From assembly GCF_003096015.2 (NCBI RefSeq), contig NZ_CP029185.2:1770001-1834000 (forward strand): a DNA stretch of 64,000 nucleotides. Direction: 5' to 3'. Numbering within the stretch: the first letter of the stretch is position 1; every line of letters starts with the position of its first letter. Below the pieces are notes generated by a model. That model worked only from the letters and a program-made list of their open reading frames with translations, did no database searches and was not told the DNA's origin. Source of the DNA: Limnobaculum parvum (lineage in GTDB: Bacteria > Pseudomonadota > Gammaproteobacteria > Enterobacterales > Enterobacteriaceae). Of this stretch, positions 17,215-25,469 are shown piece by piece. The position numbers were made by a program, and so were the translations under genes.

Positions 17215-18636
17215 CTACAGGTTAAGCGGCACTTTAAAGTGAGAGGCAATAATGACCACAATCATACCGACAATCATCGGTACTGAAGTCCGCTTTACCA
17301 CTTCAAACGGTGATATTTTTGCCATCCCGGAGGTGGCAACGACGACACCGGATACCGGGGACATGGTGCGTCCAATATTGGATGCCTGCAGCATGGGAAT
17401 AACCAGATAGGCTGGGTTGATTCCCATTTGGTCAGCCAGTTTAGGAATAAATTCCACGAAGGCATAAAACGGCGCATTACCGGAACCTGTCGCCATTGCC
17501 GCCAACATCGTGATCACAACCAGAACCAGCATCATGATCATCGCACCACCGCCAGAGGATTCAGCCAAATGAATTAGGCCAGTAATAAACCCAATAGAAC
17601 TTAACCCTTGCGCAAAAATACCCGCAGCGACTAACAGCATAACGACGGTAACAAATGCATCACCCATAGCTTTATAGGCGCAATCTAAACCAGCAAACAT
17701 CTTCTTGGCACTGAAAGTGCGTAAAAACTCAATAGTTGCCGTTAACACCATACAGATAATAATGATGGTAATAATATTCAGATTAGGAATAACGTGAGCT
17801 ACGCCTTGTTCGTTGGTGAAGGGGAGGTTAATTTTCCCAGAGAAGATTAATACACCAATAATCGGCAGAAATGGCAAAATGGCATAAGCCACAGGCGCAT
17901 GGGTTTTAATTTGTGACACATCCAGCTTTTCACTGACGACATTCTCTTTTTTATCTAAATAGCGCTGCCAAAAGAAATGAGCAATAGCGATAGCGATAAT
18001 TGCAATGATTGAAATAGGTAGCGTGGTATGGAAAGCAAATTCAATCAGCTTATCACCACCCATTTTAGAAGCCTCGGCAGCAACAATCACATCACCCGAG
18101 GTCGGAGATAAAATAATGGCAGCAGGGGAAGCACAAATGGCGGTAGCTGCACCGCGGCTTATGCCTACATTTACCATCAACGGAAATAGGGTGGCCATCA
18201 ACAACACCCCCAGCCCGGTAGCGGACGATACGGCTAGTGACATCAGACAAGCGACAAAATAGGCGGCGATCATCAATACATAAGGGGAGTTAATATATTT
18301 GAGAGGGTGGGAAGCCAACTTGACCACCATGTCGTTTGCGCCAATATGCGTCATATAGGCAGCAAATCCACACAGAATCATAATCATCATGCCCAGATCA
18401 GCAGCCCGATTACTCAACAGCGTTTTCATAAACTCAAAAACGTCCGTTAGTAAAAATCCAGTGGACGCCTTTTCTGCCAGAATAGGACGCCCAAAAGCGA
18501 TGCTAATCAATAGCAACAACAGACCGCCAATCAGCAACACGCCTGTAGCTGAATACCCCTTGATAATGTAGTAACCCACAGCAATGGCAACAATAGCACC
18601 GATGAGTAGATTGACCGTATATGGAACATCCGTCAT
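17215..18636 (-). CDS. dcuC: Anaerobic C4-dicarboxylate transporter DcuC
   Basis: A 473-aa membrane transporter with twelve or more hydrophobic segments that follows E. coli DcuC (461 aa) closely: GYSATGVLLIGGLLLLL, GADLGMMIMILCGFAAYMTH (partly shown), AVSSATGLGVLLMATLFP, CASPAAIILSPTSGDVIVAA, and ATGSGNAPFYAFVEFIPKLA. DcuC handles C4-dicarboxylates, mainly succinate efflux during fermentation. ATG 18636 follows GGAGAAAAAT; an upstream in-frame ATG (18693) would add 19 residues with no match to the family. Anaerobic control would be expected, but no confident FNR site was found by eye in the 645-base upstream gap. Confidence 0.92.
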   Translation of the reverse strand: MTDVPYTVNLLIGAIVAIAVGYYIIKGYSATGVLLIGGLLLLLISIAFGRPILAEKASTGFLLTDVFEFMKTLLSNRAADLGMMIMILCGFAAYMTHIGANDMVVKLASHPLKYINSPYVLMIAAYFVACLMSLAVSSATGLGVLLMATLFPLMVNVGISRGAATAICASPAAIILSPTSGDVIVAAEASKMGGDKLIEFAFHTTLPISIIAIIAIAIAHFFWQRYLDKKENVVSEKLDVSQIKTHAPVAYAILPFLPIIGVLIFSGKINLPFTNEQGVAHVIPNLNIITIIIICMVLTATIEFLRTFSAKKMFAGLDCAYKAMGDAFVTVVMLLVAAGIFAQGLSSIGFITGLIHLAESSGGGAMIMMLVLVVITMLAAMATGSGNAPFYAFVEFIPKLADQMGINPAYLVIPMLQASNIGRTMSPVSGVVVATSGMAKISPFEVVKRTSVPMIVGMIVVIIASHFKVPLNL

Positions 18637-19281
18637 ATTTTTCTCCAACATGAGACACATAAAATAGCAGCACAATAAACGTATTGTGTGCAAAAAAATG
18701 ATGTGTACTATACATATTTAACAAATATGACGCATCGATCGGATGAATAATATGATCAATGCTTTGAATTTTATGGTGATTAATCAAGTTAAGGCGTGTT
18801 AATAGTATCATCTACTGGTTTTTTGATTATGCAGCTATTCATTGCTAACCATCTATTATATGAACGGAATTTGGCATTATTTTAAATAAATCAATTTGTT
18901 GTGAGTAAAGAGCCCAATGCCGAGTAATTGACTTGTTATCCCCACAGTTTATATGGATTATTGCTCAGAAACAGTATTTTAGATAATGTCCAAAATAGGA
19001 TGGTGAAATCGTAGTCAGCGGATGTTATAAATAGTTATTGTTCTAACAACACATTTAATGTGATATTTCAAGTGTCAAATATCGGACCGTTGGGTTTTAG
19101 TTATTGTTTTTTAACGTCATTGTCAATGTGATGTACCTGATGTTTTTCAGGAAAAATTTTTGTTGTATTTTAACAGGGTGTAAAATTTTATTTCATATTG
19201 TGTAAATCGAGAATGTTTCATTATAAATAGATAATAAAATTTGAGTGAAATAATAAGGGTATTTAAACTAGGATATTATAA
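18637..19281. other. 645-bp AT-rich divergent intergenic region
   Basis: This region separates dcuC (leftward) from the LuxR-type regulator (rightward). It is very AT-rich, with many short A/T runs and stop codons in all frames. No gene, terminator or confident FNR or CRP site is visible. It probably contains both promoters, and its length suggests more than one regulator binds here. Confidence 0.6.
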
Positions 19282-19893
19282 ATGATAAAGCAAATTATTC
19301 GTACATTACTCGTTGATAGTAATCAGTTTGTTTGTTTTGCTATTAGTGAATTACTCAAAGATGCAGATTGTCTTGAGGTAATAACCGTAACCAACACCAC
19401 GGATAATATTGCTGAACAAGTCAGTAGTTTAAACATTGATCTGGTCTTGATTAGTATCGAATTGATAAATACAGGCAAAGAAAAGCTGGTAGAGGGAATA
19501 CGTAGTGCCAACCCGAATACGAAAGTTATTGCTTTAGTATCAGAAACTTCCGGTATGAATATTCTTAATGCCATGAAGTATTCTATTGATGGAATTATTG
19601 ATAAAACGCATGATATAAATTCATTAATATTAGTATCTCAATTGGTGTGTGATGGATTTCAATGTATCCCTAGAAACAATATTTATGATAATGAAGTCAA
19701 AAGAATTGATTCATTATCCAAGCGAGAATATGAAATATTTCAATACATATCCCAAGGGATGAGTAACAAAGATATTGGTGATAAAATTAATATCAGCGTG
19801 AAAACCGTCAGTGTTCATCGATATAATATTATGTATAAATTGAATATTAAGAACCCAATAGATTTGTATAAACTATGTGGTTTATCGGGATAA
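19282..19893 (+). CDS. NarL/LuxR-type regulator with an atypical receiver
   Basis: A 203-aa protein with a receiver-like N-terminal domain and a C-terminal LuxR helix-turn-helix (about residues 145-200: LSKREYEIFQYISQGMSNKD, then ISVKTVSVHRYNIMYKLNI). The receiver keeps an acidic residue at D12 (LLVDSNQ), but the strand that normally ends in the phospho-accepting aspartate reads DLVLISIEL, with serine (S58) at the expected position. It is therefore likely phosphorylation-independent or responsive to another signal. No partner kinase is adjacent. Codon use is AT-rich compared with neighbours, suggesting transfer or a fast-evolving gene. Target unknown. Confidence 0.82.
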   Translation: MIKQIIRTLLVDSNQFVCFAISELLKDADCLEVITVTNTTDNIAEQVSSLNIDLVLISIELINTGKEKLVEGIRSANPNTKVIALVSETSGMNILNAMKYSIDGIIDKTHDINSLILVSQLVCDGFQCIPRNNIYDNEVKRIDSLSKREYEIFQYISQGMSNKDIGDKINISVKTVSVHRYNIMYKLNIKNPIDLYKLCGLSG

Positions 19894-19925
19894 TTATTAT
19901 CAAACCGCAATGGGGATTAAGATTC

Positions 19926-19954
19926 CTGTGGAGGCAACAACGTTACCCCCACAG
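19926..19954. terminator. Imperfect hairpin between the LuxR gene and ilvN
   Basis: CTGTGG and CCACAG flank a partly paired interior (AAC/GTT), lying between the converging LuxR-type gene and ilvN. A-run on the plus strand beside it means T-run on the other strand lies upstream, so directionality is unclear. Confidence 0.5.
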
Positions 19955-19969
19955 AAAAAAATAGTCATA

Positions 19970-20263
19970 TTACTGTATGAAATTTCTTAGCTGATCAAAT
20001 ACGCGTAGGTCCTCACTGTACTTGACCTGTTGTACATCTTCTAACTTCTCTACTTGGCTGACCATCTGAGACAAGCGTTGATCTTTTTGGACTAATAGCC
20101 AGATACGGCTTTGTGCATCGCCTTTTAATGGCATACAAAGAATACCTTCTACGTTAAATGCTCGGCGAGCAAACAGGCCACAAATATGTGACATGACACC
20201 CGGGTGGTTGCGAACAATGAGCTCTAAAGCGATTTGATGTTGTTGAGACTGTTCTGTAGACAT
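19970..20263 (-). CDS. ilvN: Acetolactate synthase I small subunit IlvN
   Basis: A 97-aa ACT-domain regulatory subunit (E. coli IlvN is 96 aa). The conserved segment LELIVRNHPGVMSHICGLFARRAFNVEGI (here cited by its NHPGVMSH and RRAFNVEG cores) forms the valine-binding ACT fold. It confers valine feedback inhibition on IlvB and raises its activity. It starts two bases after the ilvB stop, so the two are translationally coupled. The gene ends before a hairpin. Confidence 0.95.
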   Translation of the reverse strand: MSTEQSQQHQIALELIVRNHPGVMSHICGLFARRAFNVEGILCMPLKGDAQSRIWLLVQKDQRLSQMVSQVEKLEDVQQVKYSEDLRVFDQLRNFIQ

Positions 20264-20265
20264 AA

Positions 20266-21960
20266 TTAAGCTCCAACCATTTCGATGTTAGCGGCACCCG
20301 GTGGTACCATCGGGAAAACCTTCTGGTTAATATCAATCAGCGCGTGAATTAGGCAAGGGCCAGGGCGGCGAATTGCTTCTGTCAATGCAGTTTCTGGATC
20401 TTGCTCGGCGTTTAGATCACAGGTATCCATGCCAAAACCAGAGGCAATTTTAATAAAATCAGTCCGGTAAGGATAAGCCGCAGCAAAAATACGCTCCTGA
20501 TAAAACAGGGTTTGCTGTTGGTGAACCAACCCCAAGGCCTGATTGTTCATCAGAATAATTTTCACATCCAAATTATGCTCAACTGCCGTTGCCATTTCCT
20601 GAATATTCATCATCAGGCTGCCATCGCCAGAAAAACATAAAACCTTACGATGACGATCCGCCAGCGCAGCACCAATGGCTGCCGGTAGGCCAAAGCCCAT
20701 CGTGCCTAAACCACCCGATGTTAACCATTGGCGATGGCGACACAGAGGATAAGCCTGAGCAACCCACATTTGATGCTGACCCACATCGGTGGTGATAACC
20801 GCCTCAGAATCTACAGCCCGAGCGGCTGCTAGCACCAGTCCATAATGGCTTAACGGATTATCCATATCCGGCATTTGAACCGGGTACTGTTGACGGAACT
20901 GATTAACCGTTTCAATCCATTCGGTACGAGGCGTCGCAGTAATTTGTGGTAATAACTGCTGTAAAACTTGGCCCACATCCGCATGAATAGCAATTTGCGG
21001 TTGGCGAATTTTACTCAATTCAGCACGATCAATATCCACATGAATGATTTTGGCATTTGGGCAGAACAGTTCTGCCTTACCAATAGCACGATCGTCAAAA
21101 CGAGCGCCCATAACAATCAGCAGATCGGACTCTTGTAAAATCAGGTTAGTACTACGATTGGCATGCATCCCCAACATACCCAAAGATAATGGATGCTCCG
21201 CGGGCAGCGTTCCTAGCGCCATTAACGTCATGGTGGTTGGCAAGTTGGCGCGTTCAGCCAGCTCGACCGCTACTTTGTGGGCATCTGCACAAATGATTCC
21301 ACCACCCAGATACAGCACGGGGCGTTTAGCCTGATTAATCATTTTTGCGGCTTGAGTTACCAGCTCGGCATCAAACATTGGTGGTTGATCGGGTACAGGA
21401 ATTGGCGGCAGTTCACTCAGCTCAATCGTGGCTGTTTGAATGTCTTTGGGAATATCAATCCATACCGGCCCCGGGCGACCTGATTCAGCAATACGAAACG
21501 CATCGCATATAATCTTAGGTAGTTCACTAATATCCCGAACCAGATAGTTATGTTTAGTAATAGGAATCGAAATACCGTAGGTATCAACTTCCTGAAAGGC
21601 ATCTGTGCCAATCATACTGGAGGCTACTTGGCCGGTTATACAGACTAACGGAACTGAATCCAATTTGGCATCCGCAATAGCAGTCACCAGATTAGTGGCA
21701 CCGGGGCCGCTGGATGAAATACAAACCGCCGCTTTACCAGTAGAGCGAGCCATCCCCTGAGCAATAAATCCAGCGCCTTGTTCATGACGTGCCAGCACGT
21801 GATGAATAATCGTACTTTGCCCCAGAGCATCATACAGTGGTAATGCTGCTCCTCCTGGGATGCCAGCGACTGTCGTGATCCCTTGACGCTCCAGTAAATA
21901 AACAATTAACTCAGCACCCGTAAAACGGGTTCGTTGATGTGGCATACCCGAATTGGCCAT
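20266..21960 (-). CDS. ilvB: Acetolactate synthase I large (catalytic) subunit IlvB
   Basis: A 564-aa thiamine-diphosphate enzyme (E. coli IlvB is 562 aa) that condenses two pyruvates to acetolactate, or pyruvate with 2-oxobutyrate, at the first shared step of valine, leucine and isoleucine synthesis. The cofactor-activating glutamate lies in VLARHEQGAGFIAQG. The central domain has LGMLGMHANRSTN and MGARFDDRAIGK. The ThDP/Mg motif is GDGSLMMNIQEM, ending 26-30 residues later in ILMNNQALG. AAGGA precedes the ATG. Expression is governed by the ivbL leader and attenuator just upstream. Confidence 0.96.
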   Translation of the reverse strand: MANSGMPHQRTRFTGAELIVYLLERQGITTVAGIPGGAALPLYDALGQSTIIHHVLARHEQGAGFIAQGMARSTGKAAVCISSSGPGATNLVTAIADAKLDSVPLVCITGQVASSMIGTDAFQEVDTYGISIPITKHNYLVRDISELPKIICDAFRIAESGRPGPVWIDIPKDIQTATIELSELPPIPVPDQPPMFDAELVTQAAKMINQAKRPVLYLGGGIICADAHKVAVELAERANLPTTMTLMALGTLPAEHPLSLGMLGMHANRSTNLILQESDLLIVMGARFDDRAIGKAELFCPNAKIIHVDIDRAELSKIRQPQIAIHADVGQVLQQLLPQITATPRTEWIETVNQFRQQYPVQMPDMDNPLSHYGLVLAAARAVDSEAVITTDVGQHQMWVAQAYPLCRHRQWLTSGGLGTMGFGLPAAIGAALADRHRKVLCFSGDGSLMMNIQEMATAVEHNLDVKIILMNNQALGLVHQQQTLFYQERIFAAAYPYRTDFIKIASGFGMDTCDLNAEQDPETALTEAIRRPGPCLIHALIDINQKVFPMVPPGAANIEMVGA

Positions 21961-22013
21961 AATTTTTTCCTTTACGTTAGGCCGGTCATTCAGGGCAGGG
22001 AGTCTATAAAGCA

Positions 22014-22046
22014 GAAACCCCGCCCGGTTTGCGCCGGCGGGGTTTC
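22014..22046 (-). terminator. ilvBN attenuator hairpin
   Basis: GAAACCCCGCC and GGCGGGGTTTC form an 11-bp GC-rich stem with an 11-base loop, between the ivbL stop and ilvB. On the minus strand the following TGCTTTATAG is a weak T-run. When ribosomes stall at valine codons in ivbL, an upstream pairing would prevent this stem. Confidence 0.85.
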
Positions 22047-22072
22047 GAAATCGTTACGTTGATTAGGACCCG

Positions 22073-22168
22073 TTACGGCGCGCTGCCGACGACCACCACC
22101 ACACGCACGACGACCACCGCGGCAGGTTGCGCGGTAAGGAGGAGAGTCGAAGTGAATTGAGATGGCAT
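22073..22168 (-). CDS. ivbL: ilvBN operon leader peptide IvbL
   Basis: A 31-aa leader peptide read on the minus strand toward ilvB. It starts MPSQFTSTLLLTAQP and ends VVVVRVVVVVGSAP, with nine valine codons (plus three leucine codons). E. coli IvbL (32 aa) ends with the same kind of valine run, PAAVVVVRVVVVVGNAP. Stalling at these codons when charged tRNA-Val or tRNA-Leu is scarce relieves the downstream attenuator at 22014-22046. AAGGT precedes the ATG. It is too short for standard gene calling. Confidence 0.95.
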   Translation of the reverse strand: MPSQFTSTLLLTAQPAAVVVVRVVVVVGSAP

Positions 22169-22512
22169 CACAGGGTTTACCTTATCAATATATAAAATGT
22201 CAGTACTACTAATAAAAGCACAGTGATGGAGTATGCACAACCCGGTTTGGTTAATTTTTTTATTTAGTCATAAAAAGTGGGAGCTTTATCACTGTATGGT
22301 AATCAATGCCTGTCGAGCCCTTTTGGTTCGGCGTTGGTCATCGTTAGGCTCAAATAATCGTCATCTTAGGTCATTTTTTGCTATGGCTATTTTTATATGA
22401 ATTAATGTTATGTATCGCTAGCTCAATAAATTAATCGGGTAACAACCGATTATTTATTTATCAGATATAATTAAAGTGATAATCAAAAATTACAAAAATA
22501 GGAGCGTGCAAC
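22169..22512. other. Divergent promoter region between ivbL and uspG
   Basis: 344 bases with no gene. It carries the ilvBN promoter (leftward) and the uspG promoter (rightward). A sequence loosely like a CRP site (GTGGGAGCTTTATCAC near 22278) is present, and ilvBN is CRP-activated in E. coli, but the match is poor. The half nearest uspG is strongly AT-rich. Confidence 0.5.
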
Positions 22513-22941
22513 ATGTACAAATCTATTTTAGTACCCGTGGATATCATGGAGGACGAATTAACCCATAAAGCATTGGAATATGCGGTGCATTTGGCGAAAC
22601 AGTCAGGAGGTAAAATCCGACTGCTTCATGTGTTTCCCATGTCAACATCTATCATCAATTCTTATGAGTTAGGCTACATGGAACTGCAAGATAAAGCAGC
22701 GGTTAAAGCCAAGCAAAAATTGGAAGAAATTGCCGCAACGATCGACCTGCCCAAAGATCGCGTCTCCTATTCAATGAGTTTTGGTTCCGTCAGAGATGAG
22801 ATCGTAGAGGTTACCGGACAGATCGGTGCTGACGTAATTGTTATCGGCTCCAAACGGCCTAATATAAAAACACACCTATTAGGCTCTAATGCCTCCAGCA
22901 TTGTTCGCTATGCTACCACATCGGTGCTTATCGTAAGGTAG
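22513..22941 (+). CDS. uspG: Universal stress protein, UspG type
   Basis: A 142-aa UspA-fold protein. The N terminus MYKSILVPVDIMEDELTHKA and the C-terminal ATP-binding stretch IGADVIVIGSKRPNIKTHLL plus GSNASSIVRYATTSVLIVR match E. coli UspG (142 aa) better than UspF. The G-x2-G-x9-G(S/T) nucleotide-binding pattern is present in modified form. AGGAG lies before the ATG. It is a single-gene unit divergent from ilvBN. Universal stress proteins aid survival of starvation, adhesion and membrane stress. Confidence 0.85.
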   Translation: MYKSILVPVDIMEDELTHKALEYAVHLAKQSGGKIRLLHVFPMSTSIINSYELGYMELQDKAAVKAKQKLEEIAATIDLPKDRVSYSMSFGSVRDEIVEVTGQIGADVIVIGSKRPNIKTHLLGSNASSIVRYATTSVLIVR

Positions 22942-23176
22942 GGCTGTTCACCATTCTGTGATGGGCTGTCGGCTGATGGCTCATCACCTATATTTATTCT
23001 GATTGCAGATAAAGCGAACAAATTCTCTATCGGGAATTTTCTCGAGGTAATACGATATTCCACATATCACCATTGTGCTTGACTGGGAGACCCTGAACTA
23101 GGTTTTTTATCAGTTTGATTCAATTCATATTGTTACTTTCCTCGCTTATTTCTGTTGTTCAAGTGATTATCAAATA

Positions 23177-23205
23177 TTGATAACTGTATATACATACAGT
23201 ATATT
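23177..23205 (+). promoter_or_regulatory. Sigma-70 promoter with an embedded LexA box
   Basis: TTGATA (23177-23182) and TATATT (23200-23205) are spaced by exactly 17 bases. Inside the spacer lies CTGTATATACATACAG (23184-23199), a perfect LexA core (CTGT-N8-ACAG) with an AT-alternating centre. LexA bound here would block polymerase, so the downstream DNA-metabolism pair should be SOS-induced. Confidence 0.9.
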
Positions 23206-23235
23206 AGTGATGAGTGATAACGCCCGGAGAGCAAC

Positions 23236-24498
23236 ATGAAAGAGAGCCTACTTCACAAGCTGACCATTTTGGCGGAGTCAGCAAAATACGACGTTTCCTG
23301 TTCGTCCAGTGGGACGACGCGAAGTAACAAGGCCGGAGCTATTGGTAACACCAGCGGTTGGGGAATCTGTCATAGCTTTACTGAAGATGGCCGTTGTGTA
23401 TCTCTGCTTAAAATATTACTGACAAATTTTTGCCTGTTTGACTGTGCTTATTGTGTTAACCGCCGCAGTAATGATATTGAGCGGGTGGCTTTTACGCCAA
23501 GAGAACTGGCGGAACTCACCATCGAATTCTATCGACGTAACTATATCGAAGGGCTGTTTCTTAGCTCTGGCGTAATCAAAAGCCCCGATCACACTATGGA
23601 GAAAATGCTACGGGTGGTGAAAGATCTGCGTACTCTTTACCATTTTAATGGATATATCCATATGAAGACTATCCCTGGTGCCAGTCAGGAATTGGTCCAT
23701 CAGGCAGGGCTATATGCCGATCGCCTGAGTGTGAATCTTGAAATTCCGCTGGAACAGGATCTGAAATTGCTGGCGCCGGAAAAAGATCATCAGAGCGTGT
23801 ATAAGCCTATGCACTACATCCAGCAAGGCATGGTGCAAAACTTGGAGGATCGGCGTAAGTTCCGTTCGGCTCCCCGTTTTGCGCCAGCGGGGCAAAGTAC
23901 TCAAATTATTGTTGGTGCAGCAAAAGATAATGATAAAGATATTCTGCACCTTTCCTCTGCGCTGTATCAGCGTCAAAGTATGAAACGCGTTTATTATTCC
24001 GGATATATCCCGGTGAATACCTATGATAAACGCTTACCCGTAGTGAAAGATCCTTGTCTGAAACGAGAGAATCGACTGTATCAGGCGGATTGGCTAATGC
24101 GTTTCTATCAGTTTAATGCCAATGAGATTCTGGACGATAAAAACCCTTATCTCGATTTGGATATGGACCCTAAACTGGCTTGGGCAATTCGCCATCCGGA
24201 ACGTTTCCCCGTTGACGTGAATACTGCGGATTACGCCACTATCTTACGCATCCCCGGAGTGGGTGTGAAGTCCGCCAAAATGATCATAATGGCCCGAAAA
24301 CATGGGCGATTGAACTTGGATGGATTAAAGAAAATCGGGGTTGTGCTAAAGCGAGCGCAGTATTTTATTACCAACAATGAACTGTCACATTACACCATCC
24401 ATGAAGCGACGCCGGAATATGTCAAAAGCGTTTTGCGAGATACCCCATTGCTGCCATCACCCGCGCAACAACAGCTCTCATTCGGCTTTACCGAGTAG
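23236..24498 (+). CDS. Radical-SAM protein of putative DNA modification/repair family (TIGR03916 type)
   Basis: A 420-aa radical-SAM enzyme. The [4Fe-4S] motif is C66-x3-C70-x2-C73 in NFCLFDCAYCVNRRSND. Extra conserved cysteines lie at 22, 45 and 54. Near the C terminus a helix-hairpin-helix DNA-binding motif is evident (ILRIPGVGVKSAKMIIMARK). This pattern defines the family that always pairs with a DUF4130 protein and is predicted, not proven, to act on damaged or modified DNA. The partner gene begins eight bases after its stop. A LexA box in its promoter supports a DNA-damage role. The ATG follows CGGAGAG. Confidence 0.88.
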   Translation: MKESLLHKLTILAESAKYDVSCSSSGTTRSNKAGAIGNTSGWGICHSFTEDGRCVSLLKILLTNFCLFDCAYCVNRRSNDIERVAFTPRELAELTIEFYRRNYIEGLFLSSGVIKSPDHTMEKMLRVVKDLRTLYHFNGYIHMKTIPGASQELVHQAGLYADRLSVNLEIPLEQDLKLLAPEKDHQSVYKPMHYIQQGMVQNLEDRRKFRSAPRFAPAGQSTQIIVGAAKDNDKDILHLSSALYQRQSMKRVYYSGYIPVNTYDKRLPVVKDPCLKRENRLYQADWLMRFYQFNANEILDDKNPYLDLDMDPKLAWAIRHPERFPVDVNTADYATILRIPGVGVKSAKMIIMARKHGRLNLDGLKKIGVVLKRAQYFITNNELSHYTIHEATPEYVKSVLRDTPLLPSPAQQQLSFGFTE

Positions 24499-24506
24499 GG
24501 GAAATG

Positions 24507-25271
24507 ATGTCTATTTTCTATTATGACAAAACCTTCGATGGTCTATTAAGCGTGGTATTTGACGCCTATAAAATTAAGTATTTTCCACAAGCGCTGCTAG
24601 GAGAAGGTGACGTTGAACCGATGTTTATGGAGAGGGGGCATACTACCGTCACTGACCCGAATAAATCGGATCGGGTATGGGCTGCACTGTGCAAAAAATT
24701 ATCGAAACAGGCGCTGAATCATATTCACCACGTATGGCAATCAGAACGGCCAGAAGCGGACTATCTGATATTTCGCTATATCCGTAAAGTTATCGATTCC
24801 CCTCATTCAATAGAAACCGATTTTACCGATGAAGATGTAATGTCCATGCTCCAGCTAGCCAAAAAGGTGAGCAAAGACACCATGCATCTGATTGAGTTTG
24901 TGCGTTTTCAAAAAACCAAAGAGAACATCTTTTTTTCTCCAGTAGCGCCAGACTATAACGCTTTACCACTAGCGCTTCATCACTTTATTGACCGTTTTGC
25001 CGATCAGCAATGGGCCCTATATGATATTCGGCGTGGATACGGTTTTTATTATAATCTGCAACGGGTTGAAGAAATAACTTTACCGGATGAAAACACCCTG
25101 ATTAATGGGAATATTAATCCAATGCTATTAGCGGAAGATGAGCAAAAATTCCAAAAGCTATGGCGGAATTATTTCAAAGCAATAACCATTGTGGAAAGAA
25201 TAAATAAGCGACAGCAACGCCAACATATGCCCGCACGTTTTTGGCATTTACTACCAGAAATGCAAAATTAA
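24507..25271 (+). CDS. DUF4130 (TIGR03915-type) DNA-metabolism protein
   Basis: A 254-aa protein of the family found only with the upstream radical-SAM gene. The start MSIFYYDKTFDGLLSVVFDAY and the PDYNALPLALHHFIDRFADQQW-type segment (cited here by YDIRRGYGFYYN just after it) are typical. In many bacteria this domain is fused to a C-terminal uracil-DNA-glycosylase domain; here the protein ends without one, so any glycosylase must be encoded elsewhere. The second of two adjacent ATGs is used for ribosome spacing. Function is inferred from partnership only. Confidence 0.82.
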   Translation: MSIFYYDKTFDGLLSVVFDAYKIKYFPQALLGEGDVEPMFMERGHTTVTDPNKSDRVWAALCKKLSKQALNHIHHVWQSERPEADYLIFRYIRKVIDSPHSIETDFTDEDVMSMLQLAKKVSKDTMHLIEFVRFQKTKENIFFSPVAPDYNALPLALHHFIDRFADQQWALYDIRRGYGFYYNLQRVEEITLPDENTLINGNINPMLLAEDEQKFQKLWRNYFKAITIVERINKRQQRQHMPARFWHLLPEMQN

Positions 25272-25469
25272 CGTTATGGTATAGCGCGGTAAACAGAGAA
25301 ATTGTCAGACGAAGCGATTTTGAATATAGGGATATACTCTCTTCAGGCGGCCTCAATCAGCTAAAGTTGATAAACTTGCCAGTCTCATTCATTCCTATCT
25401 GAAGTAACTATTTCTACCTGACTAGTCTGATTCGGCTAGTTGCAAATAAATATTGATGGAGAAACCCTA

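Noticed and set aside
18637..19281. FNR site for dcuC
   Set aside because: Half-sites such as ATCAA/TTGAT occur, but none with correct spacing.
22278..22295. CRP site before ilvBN
   Set aside because: The match (GTGGGAGCTTTATCAC) is too weak to assert, although CRP control of ilvBN is known in E. coli.
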